Shown: positions 9,059-18,095 of the stretch, one piece after another | How positions within the stretch are numbered: position 1 is the stretch's first letter | Layout: each line of letters opens with the position of its first letter | Assembly (NCBI GenBank): GCA_913059205.1 | Contig: CAJXRM010000001.1 | Location: forward strand, 86,636-125,753 | Source: an uncultured Flavobacteriales bacterium | GTDB lineage: Bacteria > Bacteroidota > Bacteroidia > Flavobacteriales_D > Crocinitomicaceae | Length of the DNA: 39,118 bases | Direction of reading: 5' to 3' | The notes under the pieces: model-generated | What the model was told of the DNA's origin: nothing | Database searches by the model: none | The model's input: only the letters and a program-made list of their open reading frames with translations | Made by a program: the position numbers and the translations under genes

Positions 9059-9946
9059 TTAAATTATCTTTTTTAAATCGTCAATCACTCTTTCTGCCAT
9101 TCCTTCAAATTTTTCGACTTGGTATTTTAGTTCAAAACATTTACCAGCACTATGCTTCGCATAAGAAACGAAAAGCTCATTTTCCGGAGTGCAATACACA
9201 CCTAAGGGAAGTTGACATCCACCGTCTAACAGATTCAATACTTTTCGTTCAAGCTCGATTCTTTGTTGTACATCGGGAAAATTCATCTTTTGTAGAACAT
9301 TAAAGAGTTCGGTGTCCTCATTGCGTATTTGCAAACCTAAAACTCCTTGGGCAGGAGCAGGGATAAATTCTTTTGGATCAAGAACTTCAACGTGAAATTC
9401 TTGTAAGTCCAATTCTAAACGGTCTAAGCCTGCTTTCGCAAGTAAAATGGCATCGTAGTTTCCACTGCGTAATTTATCAATACGCGTTGGAACATTTCCA
9501 CGTAAATCCGAAATCGAAACATCTTCCCGTTGATTTAAAAATTGAGCTTTTCTTCGAGCAGAAGAAGTGCCAACTTTGGCTTCTCTTTTCAATGACCACT
9601 TTTGGTTTAAATCAACAGCATTTTTATTAATCAGTAGTGTGTCAGCTGGATTTGCTCTATCTGAAACACATGCAATTTTTAAGTTTTCAGGAGGAGTAGT
9701 TTCTAAATCCTTGTGTGAATGAACTGCTAAATCAATTTCATTGGAAAGCAAGGCATCTTCAATTTCTTTGGTGAAAAATCCTTTTCCTTCCAGTTTGTCA
9801 AAGCTCAAATGCTGAATTTTATCTCCTTGGGTTTTAATAATTTTTATTTCAACCGAACAATTGATTTTTTCTAATTCAGCCTTTACAAAGTAGGCTTGCC
9901 AAAGTGCTAAATCGCTTCCACGAGAACCGATAATAATATGCTTCAT
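9059..9946 (-). CDS. hemC: Porphobilinogen deaminase (hydroxymethylbilane synthase)
   Basis: This 295-residue cytosolic enzyme joins four porphobilinogen units into hydroxymethylbilane. It shows the family signatures: GSRGSDLALWQA at the N-terminus, HSHKDLET, GTSSARRKAQ and DLRGNVPTRIDKL. The cysteine that carries the dipyrromethane cofactor is about C244 in GGCQLPLG. Length is normal. The start overlaps the hemA stop by one base, and hemD follows after a single base, so the three genes form a tight operon with translational coupling. Confidence 0.97.
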   Translation of the reverse strand: MKHIIIGSRGSDLALWQAYFVKAELEKINCSVEIKIIKTQGDKIQHLSFDKLEGKGFFTKEIEDALLSNEIDLAVHSHKDLETTPPENLKIACVSDRANPADTLLINKNAVDLNQKWSLKREAKVGTSSARRKAQFLNQREDVSISDLRGNVPTRIDKLRSGNYDAILLAKAGLDRLELDLQEFHVEVLDPKEFIPAPAQGVLGLQIRNEDTELFNVLQKMNFPDVQQRIELERKVLNLLDGGCQLPLGVYCTPENELFVSYAKHSAGKCFELKYQVEKFEGMAERVIDDLKKII

Positions 9947-11184
9947 TAGTCTTGTTTTTTGAGCAGAATTTCTTTAGCCATTATCATAGGCACGCTCATA
10001 TATTTTTTTTCCATGTAACCAACAATTTTCTCTAGAACTTCCCTAGAATTGTCGTCCATTGTGCTTAGTTCATTTTTAAAAACCTCTGTCATTGCCATGC
10101 GCTTGATTTCTTTTACCTTCTGAGGGACTTCGCGCATAGCCAGCTCAACTGTCCGTACTTGATTAATATGTCTAAACTCGTATAAGGCAGCAGAGACAAT
10201 CTCCTCAACATGCTGTATTTCGGCAGAGCGTAATTTCAGATTTTCATTTGAAATCTTTTGAAGAACCTCAACTGAGATGTGTGTCACATTGTACTTGTCA
10301 ATAATAGAAGGCGATAAATCTTGGGGAATAGCGATGTCAATTACTACTTTTCGACTTGTTTCGCCTTGTAAAAGAGAAGAATAAATCTCTTCTGTCAAAA
10401 TATGATTCTCAGAACCCGTGCATGTGATAATAATATCAAATCCTCTGTTGAAATTAGATAAATCGGCTAAGCGATGCGCTTTTCCGTTTAAGTCATTTGC
10501 TAGCTTTTCAGCTTTTTCAAAAGTTCTATTAAAAACATTGAAATTTGTAAAACCGTGTTTTTTTAAAAAGCGACTCATATTCACATTCGTCACTCCTGCA
10601 CCAACAATTAAAATACGTGAATCGAGAGGAATATTTAAAGCCTTTAGGTTATGATAGGCTAAAGAAACAACTGAAACGGGCTTTTTAGCAATATTCGTTT
10701 CTGTATATACCTTTTTCGCTGTTTCAATTGTGTGGCGAATTAAAATTCGAATCAAATCCCCAGTCAACTTCATGGAGTGAGATGCATTATAGGCATTTCG
10801 CACTTGAGTGATAATTTCTCGCTCACCAACAATCATTGAATCAATAGAAGAAGCTACAACCAATTGGTGTTCAACAGCATTTAATCCACTGAATAATTCA
10901 CCAGCAGATGAAAACAAGGAAACTTTGTCCTGTTCAAAATCTGGGTAAAGCGAGTGAAAGAATTTGTTAAGAAACTCAATATTAACGGATTGTTTTGTAA
11001 CGAAGGTAAATTCAACCCTGTTACATGTAGATAGAAACATTAATTCATCCAATTGCATGGCAGTTTTTAATTCTGACAAGCGCAACTTTTGATTTGTTTC
11101 TTCAATGTGCAGTTCACCTACCTCATTTACAGATAGATTACGATGCGTAAAAGCAACAATGTGTAATGTATTTAAACCTTCCAT
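9946..11184 (-). CDS. hemA: Glutamyl-tRNA reductase
   Basis: This 412-residue enzyme makes glutamate-1-semialdehyde from Glu-tRNA, the first committed step of the C5 tetrapyrrole pathway. The catalytic cysteine is C54 in LSTCNRVE. The conserved THRNLS segment is near residue 13, VGEREIITQVRNAY follows, an NADPH-binding Rossmann domain has VGAGVTN, and a C-terminal helical dimerisation region ends the protein. It is the first gene of the hemACD operon. The start is the ATG at 11184. A near-consensus -7 box lies about 17 bases upstream, and a Fur/PerR-like inverted repeat lies in the divergent region shared with the RDD gene. Confidence 0.96.
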   Translation of the reverse strand: MEGLNTLHIVAFTHRNLSVNEVGELHIEETNQKLRLSELKTAMQLDELMFLSTCNRVEFTFVTKQSVNIEFLNKFFHSLYPDFEQDKVSLFSSAGELFSGLNAVEHQLVVASSIDSMIVGEREIITQVRNAYNASHSMKLTGDLIRILIRHTIETAKKVYTETNIAKKPVSVVSLAYHNLKALNIPLDSRILIVGAGVTNVNMSRFLKKHGFTNFNVFNRTFEKAEKLANDLNGKAHRLADLSNFNRGFDIIITCTGSENHILTEEIYSSLLQGETSRKVVIDIAIPQDLSPSIIDKYNVTHISVEVLQKISNENLKLRSAEIQHVEEIVSAALYEFRHINQVRTVELAMREVPQKVKEIKRMAMTEVFKNELSTMDDNSREVLEKIVGYMEKKYMSVPMIMAKEILLKKQD

Positions 11185-11200
11185 TCGCCGTTTAAGACTA

Positions 11201-11208
11201 CAAATATG
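11201..11208 (-). promoter_or_regulatory. Possible -7 element of the hem operon
   Basis: On the minus strand this reads CATATTTG, seven of eight matches to TAnnTTTG, 17 bases upstream of the hemA ATG. No TTG -33 element is seen at normal spacing, so support is limited. Confidence 0.35.
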
Positions 11209-11254
11209 CTGAGTTCTGGCTTTTTTTGTGTCATGCTTTTGTCATATTTTTTTG

Positions 11255-11273
11255 ATTTAGAATAGTTCTAAAT
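11255..11273. promoter_or_regulatory. Inverted repeat resembling a PerR/Fur-type operator
   Basis: Two perfect 8-base arms, ATTTAGAA and TTCTAAAT, flank the 3-base spacer TAG. The inner 15 bases differ at one position from the PerR-box pattern TTAGAATnATTCTAA. It lies between the divergent hemA and RDD genes, 71 bases from the hemA start and 87 from the RDD start. Binding by a Fur-family regulator is an inference from the motif and the haem context. Confidence 0.45.
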
Positions 11274-11314
11274 AACCTTCTATAACCCCTTTGCTAAAAC
11301 TAGAATTGTCAGAA

Positions 11315-11344
11315 TTGATATTTTGATTGAAAAAAGTATCTTTA
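11315..11344 (+). promoter_or_regulatory. Predicted promoter of the RDD-rsmI operon
   Basis: TTG at 11315-11317, exactly 19 bases, then TATCTTTA at 11337-11344 (seven of eight to TAnnTTTG). Transcription should begin near 11350, just before the ATG at 11360. This rules against an upstream TTG start at 11327, which would lie inside the promoter. Confidence 0.5.
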
Positions 11345-11359
11345 AGGCAATATTGGGAT

Positions 11360-12130
11360 ATGAAAACAATCGAATTTGAATCGGCACAAAATGTAAAAAT
11401 TGAATACGAACTTGCTTCTGTAGGTCAACGTACTGCCGCAGCATTTATTGATTTTTTCTTGTTTGTAATTTATTACATCGTGTTTGGAATGGTCTTCGGT
11501 TTCATTGGCTATTTCGAAGCGGATTATGGAACTTTCTTATTTGTTCAATTGCTTTTGATGAAATTACCTTGGATTTTTTACCATCCGGTAATTGAATATT
11601 TAACGCACGGACAGAGTTTGGGAAAATACATGCTCGGTATTCGCGTAGTTACGCTTTCAGGTGAGCGACCAGGACTAAGAGAAGTATTTACGCGTTGGAT
11701 TTTTAGAGGTGATTTCTTATGGATTAGCGCAGATTTTTTCGTGTTGTTTTGGTTTGGAATTGGAATACTCGGGGTGTTGTACTCAGGAACATCGGAACGA
11801 AGACAACGAATGGGAGATGTAATGGGAAATACAGTCGTGATTAAAAATAAATCAAGTATTCGCTATACATTGAAAGATGTACTATCGATTAAAAATCAAG
11901 AAAACTATACTCCAGAATATCCAAACGCCGTTCAATTTACGGATGAAGATATGCTCCTAATAAAAAACACAATTCAGCGCTTGCGTTCGAGTCCAACACC
12001 CGAAACGAAGAAATTTGCAATCGAATTAGCAGATGAATCAGCTCGATTAATTGGTTTAAGCGAAACGCCTGAAAAAAGAATGAAGTTTTTACAGACACTG
12101 TTGCATGACTACGTTGTGTTGACTAGATAA
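11360..12130 (+). CDS. RDD family membrane protein
   Basis: This 256-residue membrane protein belongs to the RDD family. The characteristic early segment reads VGQRTAAAFIDFFLF at about residues 22-36, followed by hydrophobic segments near 30-52, 60-80 and 118-142. The middle has a conserved GQSLGKYMLGIRVV stretch and RRQRMGDVMGNTVV. The C-terminal 80 or so residues are soluble and charged. Members of this family are mostly uncharacterised; some are proposed ion transporters or antiporters. I start at the ATG at 11360 because a promoter covers the longer TTG-initiated version. rsmI begins 9 bases downstream, so the genes are likely co-transcribed. Confidence 0.88.
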   Translation: MKTIEFESAQNVKIEYELASVGQRTAAAFIDFFLFVIYYIVFGMVFGFIGYFEADYGTFLFVQLLLMKLPWIFYHPVIEYLTHGQSLGKYMLGIRVVTLSGERPGLREVFTRWIFRGDFLWISADFFVLFWFGIGILGVLYSGTSERRQRMGDVMGNTVVIKNKSSIRYTLKDVLSIKNQENYTPEYPNAVQFTDEDMLLIKNTIQRLRSSPTPETKKFAIELADESARLIGLSETPEKRMKFLQTLLHDYVVLTR

Positions 12131-12139
12131 AATACGTTT

Positions 12140-12814
12140 ATGGGTAAGCTTATTCTCGTTCCAACACCGATTGGAAACTTAGAGGACATAACACTAAGAT
12201 CGATTAGAATTTTAAAGGAATGCGATTTAATTTTTGCCGAAGACACACGCGTTACAAAAAAATTATTGAATCATTTAGAAATTCAAAAAACGTGCTATCC
12301 TTTTCATTCGCACAATGAACATAAATCATTATCGAATGCAATCGATAAAATAAAAATTAACTCAACAACTGTTTTGGTTTCTGATGCCGGAACTCCTGGA
12401 ATTTCTGATCCCGGGTTTTTGCTTGTTCGAGAATGTTTAGCGAATGATATCGAAATTGAATGTCTCCCAGGTCCTGCCGCATTAATTCCAGCCTTGGTAG
12501 CAAGCGGATTTCCATGTGACCGTTTTGTTTTTGAAGGGTTTTTACCTCATAAAAAGGGTCGACAAACAAGGTTAAAAGCTATTGCAGAGGAAAAACGAAC
12601 AGTTGTTTTATACGAGTCACCTCATCGGTTGGTAAAATGTTTAGGACAGATTGCTGAATTTATGGGAGAAGATAAAAAGGTGTGTGTTGCGCGTGAGATA
12701 ACAAAAATGTACGAAGAATTTAAACGTGGAACAGCCTTAGACGTTCAAAAGCATTATGAGAGTCATCCGCCAAAGGGTGAAATTGTTATTGTTATTGAGG
12801 GAAACAATGAGTAA
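12140..12814 (+). CDS. rsmI: 16S rRNA 2'-O-methyltransferase (C1402), RsmI
   Basis: This 224-residue enzyme uses SAM to methylate the ribose of C1402 in 16S rRNA, near the decoding centre. It carries the tetrapyrrole-methylase fold signatures of RsmI: PTPIGNLEDITLRSI at the N-terminus, FAEDTR, SDAGTPGISDPG, PGPAALIPALVASG and the late REITKMYEEF. It is slightly shorter than forms with a C-terminal extension, which is usual in this phylum. The next gene's ATG overlaps its 3' end by 8 bases. Confidence 0.95.
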   Translation: MGKLILVPTPIGNLEDITLRSIRILKECDLIFAEDTRVTKKLLNHLEIQKTCYPFHSHNEHKSLSNAIDKIKINSTTVLVSDAGTPGISDPGFLLVRECLANDIEIECLPGPAALIPALVASGFPCDRFVFEGFLPHKKGRQTRLKAIAEEKRTVVLYESPHRLVKCLGQIAEFMGEDKKVCVAREITKMYEEFKRGTALDVQKHYESHPPKGEIVIVIEGNNE

Positions 12815-13844
12815 GATGGAAAGTGAAGGATTTTTTTTAACGAAGGTAGGCTCACCTGAGCAAGCCTTTGAATTACGTCGTTTTGAATTTAATGCGCCAA
12901 AGGAAAACGAAGTAGTTGTGGAAGTTGAGGCATTTGGACTGAACTATGCAGATGTAATGGCGCGCCGAGGTTTATATAGAGAAGCTCCACCTTTTCCATG
13001 TGTCGTAGGGTATGAAGTTGTTGGAAAAATTGTTTCTGTAGGAAGTAAATCGGACAGCGGATTAATAGGAAAACGTGTTCTAGGGTTTTGTCGCTTTGGC
13101 GGTTATGCTAAACATACAATTACGTATAATTATGCTGTTGTTGAAGTAGAAGATCAACCTGCAAATGAATTGTTAGCACTTTGTACGCAGGCTGTTACGG
13201 CTTTTTACATGGGTGAATATTTGACTCCCATACATCCGATCGATAACGTTTTGATTCACGCAGCAGGTGGAGGAGTTGGAACGATTTTAATTCAATTGGC
13301 AAAATTGAAAGGAGCAAAAGTCATTGCAAAAATTGGAAGCGAATCGAAACGGAAAGTTGTTGAGGATTTGGGCGCAGATTGCGTTGTAAATTACAATGAT
13401 TCGGATTATGTATTGCAGGTTCAAAATTATTTACAAAATGAACGATTGGACATTAGTTTTAATCCTGTTGCAGGGTCTACGTTTAAAAAAGACATGTCTC
13501 TCCTGGGCTCTGGAGGTAGAATGATCCTTTTTGGCGGTTCAGAACTTGCGAATGGCAAATGGGGAATCTTTTCCAAATTGAATTTCGTTCGAAAAATGGG
13601 ACTTGTTTTGCCAATAGGATTGATGATGCGTTCGAAAAATATTCTAGGCGTTAACATGCTGAAAGTTGCTGATAATAAGCCAAAAGTTTTGGCATATTGT
13701 CTGAATTCAGTCGTGAAATTGTACAGTGAAGGTAAAATCAAACCGCAAACAGGAGGAATTTATTCTTCAAGTCAATTAAATGAAGCGCATTCGGCTTTGG
13801 AAAGCGGAAAAACGACAGGAAAATTATCTGTTCATTGGGATTAA
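12807..13844 (+). CDS. Zinc-independent quinone oxidoreductase-like MDR protein (VAT1-like)
   Basis: This 345-residue medium-chain dehydrogenase/reductase has the GroES-like N-terminal half (NYADVMARRGLY, PPFPCVVGYEVVG) and a Rossmann domain with HAAGGGVGT. It lacks the cysteine cluster of zinc alcohol dehydrogenases, so it fits the NADPH:quinone oxidoreductase group. The SLLGSGGRMILFGG segment followed by a NILGVNML stretch resembles VAT1-like members. The substrate is unknown. I place the start at the ATG at 12807, overlapping the rsmI stop; ATG 12816 is the alternative. A longer frame from 12756 lies inside rsmI and is not supported. The 3' end overlaps the convergent antiporter gene by 4 bases. 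Confidence 0.85.
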   Translation: MSKMESEGFFLTKVGSPEQAFELRRFEFNAPKENEVVVEVEAFGLNYADVMARRGLYREAPPFPCVVGYEVVGKIVSVGSKSDSGLIGKRVLGFCRFGGYAKHTITYNYAVVEVEDQPANELLALCTQAVTAFYMGEYLTPIHPIDNVLIHAAGGGVGTILIQLAKLKGAKVIAKIGSESKRKVVEDLGADCVVNYNDSDYVLQVQNYLQNERLDISFNPVAGSTFKKDMSLLGSGGRMILFGGSELANGKWGIFSKLNFVRKMGLVLPIGLMMRSKNILGVNMLKVADNKPKVLAYCLNSVVKLYSEGKIKPQTGGIYSSSQLNEAHSALESGKTTGKLSVHWD

Positions 13845-15157
13845 AACCCGTCAAAATCTTGATTTTCCGTGTTCAGCTCTGAACGCTTTTTGTACTCCTC
13901 TTTTTTACTTCCTTTCGTTGATTTGGTTTTAACACCAGGAATGCTGTGGAACAATACATCTGTTACTTTCTCCTTACGATAAGTAATTAAAGCAATCATC
14001 ATTACAATACTCGATATAAGTATAGGATAAAGCAACAATCCAGTATCAAAATTTGGAATTTTTATACTTTCATGTTTTAACAGCACAAAAAACAATAAAA
14101 CCGTAATCAAACCTCTAGGCGCGATAAAAATTTCTGGAAAAAGATGTTCTCTCGCAATAAATCGTAGCAGTAGAAAGCGAATTGCGTATAGAATACCAAC
14201 AATTGCAAAACTATTTACAGCAACCTCTACATTGTAAAATGAGCTCAAAGTAATACTTAAACCAAACACCACGAAGAAAAATGTGCGAATTAAAAATGCA
14301 GATTCAAGGGTTAAGTTATGAAAATCATGAAGTATTGGTTTTACCTGTTCATGATTAAAGTATTTTGACAGACGACCTTGAAAAAAGACATCAGTATTGT
14401 TAAGAACTAGTCCGAACGCTAAAATAATTAGGAGGGAGGACAAATGGAAGAATTTTCCAACCGCAAAAAGCAAAATCAAAACAGCAATTATCAAAAACAG
14501 CTTTACTTGCATACGAAGGTGTTGGAACAAATACACCATTCCGTAGGCTACAACGACTGAAATCACTATAGTCACAACAATATTGACAATAATTGACCAA
14601 ATGATCGAACCTTCTCCGGCCCCGCCGTCCGCTCCAATCATAAAGTAGAAAACCATAATTCCTAAAATATCCGAGAATGTACTTTCGTACACCATAAACT
14701 CTTTCTTTTTACCGGTCAAACGTCCAACACTAGGAATAATAATGGCACTACTCATGATGCTTAATGGAATTGAATAGACAACAGCAGTATAAAAGCTTGT
14801 GGAAGGAAAAATATACATGAAAAATGCTGCGATTGCGAACATAGATCCACCAATTCCCAAAAACGCGATAATGAACGATTTGAGAATTAAAGACGTTTTT
14901 TCTCGTTCTAATTTTAAGTCTAAGGCCGCTTCAAGAACAATCATGACCAAACCAACATTACCTAAAACTTCCAAAATTGTATCGAGTGCCAAATCCTTAT
15001 CCAGAATATTGTTTGCCGTCATGTATGCCTTAATACCTATTCCAAGTCCGATCAATAAAAGTACCGATGGAATGTTGGTTTTTTTTGCTAAAATATTGAA
15101 GAAAAAACTCAATATCACGACGCTCGCCATCGCGATAATTAATAAGTATGGATTCAT
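13841..15157 (-). CDS. Cation/H+ antiporter (CPA superfamily)
   Basis: This 438-residue inner-membrane protein has about 12 hydrophobic segments across residues 3-400 and a charged cytoplasmic tail of about 35 residues rich in Lys, Glu and Ser. It has the fold of monovalent cation/proton antiporters: an early SVLLLIGLGIGI helix, LEAALDLKLE near 75-84 and YESTFSDILGIMVF with a single aspartate (D163) at the usual transport site. The single Asp, rather than an Asp-Asp pair, suggests the electroneutral CPA1 side. The ion cannot be read from the sequence; Na+ or K+ is likely. An exact -7 box lies 17 bases upstream of the ATG. Confidence 0.88.
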   Translation of the reverse strand: MNPYLLIIAMASVVILSFFFNILAKKTNIPSVLLLIGLGIGIKAYMTANNILDKDLALDTILEVLGNVGLVMIVLEAALDLKLEREKTSLILKSFIIAFLGIGGSMFAIAAFFMYIFPSTSFYTAVVYSIPLSIMSSAIIIPSVGRLTGKKKEFMVYESTFSDILGIMVFYFMIGADGGAGEGSIIWSIIVNIVVTIVISVVVAYGMVYLFQHLRMQVKLFLIIAVLILLFAVGKFFHLSSLLIILAFGLVLNNTDVFFQGRLSKYFNHEQVKPILHDFHNLTLESAFLIRTFFFVVFGLSITLSSFYNVEVAVNSFAIVGILYAIRFLLLRFIAREHLFPEIFIAPRGLITVLLFFVLLKHESIKIPNFDTGLLLYPILISSIVMMIALITYRKEKVTDVLFHSIPGVKTKSTKGSKKEEYKKRSELNTENQDFDGF

Positions 15158-15173
15158 GCAGATTTGTTTTGTT

Positions 15174-15181
15174 CAAATATA
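15174..15181 (-). promoter_or_regulatory. Predicted -7 element of the antiporter gene
   Basis: The minus strand reads TATATTTG, an exact match to TAnnTTTG, 17 bases upstream of the antiporter ATG. The -33 element is not clear. Confidence 0.45.
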
Positions 15182-15308
15182 CCAAAAAACTGACAACCGT
15201 TGTTTTTACGCATCCAACTGTGGCATTATTTTTAAAACCGTCCACGACCTTGTGCCTATACTGTTCAAAATGTAACTCTTATCACACGGGAAATTCAATA
15301 AATTAACG

Positions 15309-15316
15309 TAATTTTG
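15309..15316 (+). promoter_or_regulatory. Predicted -7 element of the ALDH7-type gene
   Basis: TAATTTTG matches TAnnTTTG exactly, 36 bases upstream of the ATG at 15353. No TTG is present at the expected upstream spacing. Confidence 0.4.
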
Positions 15317-15352
15317 TGGAGCGAATAACACAATTAACAATTAAAGAGAAGC

Positions 15353-16909
15353 ATGGCAGAAGTAATGAATGATTTAGGAATTGCTAAAATTTTAGAGCAA
15401 TTAGGAATTGAAAAAGAGAACAATGGAGCATCAACAGGTGGACATTGGTTTAATACACGTGGAGAATTAATTCATTCAGTTTCTCCAGTTGATGGAGAAA
15501 TAATTGCATCTGTACATTCAGCTACTGAAGTTGATTATGAAGCAGTTATCTTGAAAGCACAAGAAGCATTTAAAACGTGGAGAACTTGGCCAGCACCAAA
15601 AAGAGGTGAGGTTGTTCGTCAATTGGCGGAAAAATTAAGAGAATACAAAGAGCCACTTGGAAAACTTGTTTCTTACGAAATGGGTAAATCATTGCAAGAA
15701 GGGTTAGGTGAAGTTCAAGAAATGATCGATATCTGTGATTTCGCGGTAGGTCTTTCTCGCCAATTGCATGGTCTTACAATGCATTCGGAGCGTCCAGGAC
15801 ATAGAATGTATGAGCAATACCACCCACTTGGAATTGTAGGAATTATTTCCGCATTTAACTTCCCAGTAGCAGTTTGGAATTGGAACACAGCATTAGCATG
15901 GATTTGCGGTGATGTTTGTGTATGGAAACCATCAGAAAAAGCACCAATTACAGCAATCGCTTGTCAACAAATTACCAAACAAGTATTTGATGCCAACGGA
16001 GTTCCAGAAGGAGTTTCAGGATTGGTAATCGGTGGAGCTGATTTAGGAATTTTAATGTCAGAAGATAAGCGCGTTCCTTTAGTTTCGGCAACAGGTTCTA
16101 CTCGAATGGGTAAAGCGGTTGGAGCGACAGTTGGAGCACGTTTAGGAAAATCATTATTGGAATTAGGAGGAAACAATGCAATTATCATTACTCCAACAGC
16201 AGATTTAAACATCGTTCTTCCAGGAGCAGTGTTTGGAGCAGTTGGAACATGTGGACAACGTTGTACTTCGACTAGAAGATTGATCGTTCACGAAGATGTG
16301 TATGATACGGTTAAAAACGCAATCGCGAAAGCATATGGTCAATTGAAAATTGGAAATCCATTGGATGAAAGCAATCATGTTGGACCGCTTATCGATAAAG
16401 ATGCAGTTGCAGCTTATTTAGATGCCTTAGAACAAGCAAAAGCAGAAGGAGGAACGATCATCGCGGAGGGTGGAGTTTTAAAGGGACCTGGATATGAATC
16501 AGGATGTTACGTAAAACCAGCAATGGTTGAAGCGAAAAACGAATTCAAAATCGTTCAACACGAAACATTTGCTCCAATTCTTTACTTGATGAAATACTCA
16601 GGTTCAGTTGAGAATGCAATTGCAATTCAAAACAATGTACCTCAAGGACTTTCTTCAGCGATTATGACAAATGATTTGAAAGAGTCAGAAGCATTCTTAG
16701 CAGCAACTGGTTCTGATTGTGGAATTGCCAATGTTAATATTGGAACTTCTGGAGCGGAAATCGGTGGAGCGTTTGGTGGTGAAAAAGAAACTGGTGGAGG
16801 ACGTGAGTCTGGATCTGACGCATGGAAAGTTTACATGAGAAGACAAACAAATACAATCAATTATACAGACAGTTTGCCATTAGCGCAAGGGATTAAGTTT
16901 GAACTTTAA
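15353..16909 (+). CDS. ALDH7-type aldehyde dehydrogenase (probable aminoadipate-semialdehyde dehydrogenase)
   Basis: This 518-residue NAD(P)-dependent aldehyde dehydrogenase has the ALDH7 signature around the catalytic cysteine, GQRCTSTRR with C304, and LLELGGNN carrying the general-base glutamate. The cofactor loop ATGSTRMGKAVG and the C-terminal GGEKETGGGRESGSDAW are also typical of ALDH7 (antiquitin, AmaB). Family members oxidise alpha-aminoadipate semialdehyde (piperideine-6-carboxylate) in lysine catabolism. No other lysine-degradation gene is nearby, so the pathway assignment rests on family alone. A terminator follows 22 bases after the stop. Confidence 0.88.
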   Translation: MAEVMNDLGIAKILEQLGIEKENNGASTGGHWFNTRGELIHSVSPVDGEIIASVHSATEVDYEAVILKAQEAFKTWRTWPAPKRGEVVRQLAEKLREYKEPLGKLVSYEMGKSLQEGLGEVQEMIDICDFAVGLSRQLHGLTMHSERPGHRMYEQYHPLGIVGIISAFNFPVAVWNWNTALAWICGDVCVWKPSEKAPITAIACQQITKQVFDANGVPEGVSGLVIGGADLGILMSEDKRVPLVSATGSTRMGKAVGATVGARLGKSLLELGGNNAIIITPTADLNIVLPGAVFGAVGTCGQRCTSTRRLIVHEDVYDTVKNAIAKAYGQLKIGNPLDESNHVGPLIDKDAVAAYLDALEQAKAEGGTIIAEGGVLKGPGYESGCYVKPAMVEAKNEFKIVQHETFAPILYLMKYSGSVENAIAIQNNVPQGLSSAIMTNDLKESEAFLAATGSDCGIANVNIGTSGAEIGGAFGGEKETGGGRESGSDAWKVYMRRQTNTINYTDSLPLAQGIKFEL

Positions 16910-16930
16910 TCGATTAAATTTATAATTTTG

Positions 16931-16960
16931 AAGGCTATCTCGATTTGAGGTAGCCTTTTT
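16931..16960 (+). terminator. Rho-independent terminator after the ALDH7-type gene
   Basis: An 11-base stem (AAGGCTATCTC with GAGGTAGCCTT, one T-G wobble) encloses a 5-base loop and ends in five T residues. The hemW ATG lies only 11 bases further on. Confidence 0.85.
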
Positions 16961-16970
16961 CATTTTGCTG

Positions 16971-18095
16971 ATGGCAGGAATCTACATCCATATCCCGTTT
17001 TGTAAACAACAGTGTACGTATTGTGATTTTCACTTTAGTACAACTTTTGACGTGTACCGAAGTGCGATGATTGATTCTATCGTTCAAGAAATCGAAAACA
17101 GAAAAACGTATCTACATAACATAGACATTCGCACAATTTATTTTGGAGGTGGCACGCCGAGTATTTTGAATGAAGCTGAATTAAAGTCTATTCTCGCTAA
17201 AGTCTATGATGCTTTTAAAGTCACGGATGGTGCGGAAATTACTTTAGAAGCCAATCCGGATGACATTAGTGGAGCAAACCTTGAAGTCTGGAAAAAAGCG
17301 GGTGTAAATCGTTTGAGTATTGGATTGCAATCCTTTAAAAAGTCGGATTTAGAATGGATGAATCGCGCGCATACGGTAAGTGATTCCTTTCAATGTGTAA
17401 AGCTTGCCAAACAGCATGGATTTGAAGATATTACAGTAGATTTAATGTATGGATTGCCCGATTTAACAATGGAAGAATGGGAAAATCATATTCAAGAGGT
17501 CATGGATTTGGATGTTCCGCATGTTTCAGCATATTGCTTAACGGTGGAAGAGAAAACTGTTTTAAGCAGCTTGGTTGGTAAAGGTAAAATCGTTCCAGCA
17601 TCCGAAGATCAGCAATCAGACCAGTTTTTAAAACTGTTGGAAAAGCTCGAAATCAATGGTTTCGTGCAATATGAAATATCGAACTTCTCAAAACCGGGAT
17701 ATGAGTCCAAACACAATTCCAATTACTGGAAAGGCGAGTGGTATTTGGGAGTCGGACCATCTGCGCATTCGTTCAACGGGAAAAACCGCAGTTGGAACGT
17801 TTCGAACAACCAACAGTATATCAAAGCCATTGAACAAAATTTGGAATTCAGCACGATAGAAGTGTTGACGCAGGCAAATGTATTCAACGAAATGCTCTTA
17901 ACTGGTTTAAGAACGATTTATGGTGTAAACCTTACTAAATTGGCCGAAATTGCTCCAATTTCTTTGGTTTTTCAGCAAAAAACTGCCGAGTTCGAAAAAA
18001 ATGGTTGGATGGAGAAAAGTGCAGACGAAGTTTTTCTAACAAAGGAAGGACGCTTAAGAGCCGATTTTATCGCTTCAGAATTGTTTATCGATTAA
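16971..18095 (+). CDS. hemW: Radical SAM haem chaperone HemW
   Basis: This 374-residue radical SAM protein has the CX3CX2C iron-sulfur motif at C11, C15 and C18 with the HemW-type ending CTYCDF. It also has IYFGGGTPSIL, EANPDD, RLSIGLQSF and the HSNYWKGEWYLGVGPSAHSF segment, and a C-terminal HemW domain. HemW was long annotated as an oxygen-independent coproporphyrinogen oxidase, but it lacks that activity and instead binds haem and delivers it to target proteins. I start at the ATG at 16971, three codons downstream of a TTG in the same frame. No promoter is clear between the terminator and the start. A VanZ-like gene follows at once. Confidence 0.94.
   Translation: MAGIYIHIPFCKQQCTYCDFHFSTTFDVYRSAMIDSIVQEIENRKTYLHNIDIRTIYFGGGTPSILNEAELKSILAKVYDAFKVTDGAEITLEANPDDISGANLEVWKKAGVNRLSIGLQSFKKSDLEWMNRAHTVSDSFQCVKLAKQHGFEDITVDLMYGLPDLTMEEWENHIQEVMDLDVPHVSAYCLTVEEKTVLSSLVGKGKIVPASEDQQSDQFLKLLEKLEINGFVQYEISNFSKPGYESKHNSNYWKGEWYLGVGPSAHSFNGKNRSWNVSNNQQYIKAIEQNLEFSTIEVLTQANVFNEMLLTGLRTIYGVNLTKLAEIAPISLVFQQKTAEFEKNGWMEKSADEVFLTKEGRLRADFIASELFID

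Noticed and set aside
11327..11359. Longer RDD protein starting at TTG 11327
   Set aside because: A well-spaced promoter (TTG, 19 bases, TATCTTTA) covers this stretch, and family similarity begins after the ATG at 11360.
12756..12806. Extended start of the quinone-oxidoreductase-like gene inside rsmI
   Set aside because: The added residues are a shifted-frame reading of rsmI and do not resemble the MDR family.
14799..15275. Plus-strand reading frame across the antiporter gene
   Set aside because: It is the complement of a clear membrane-protein gene, with no family resemblance.
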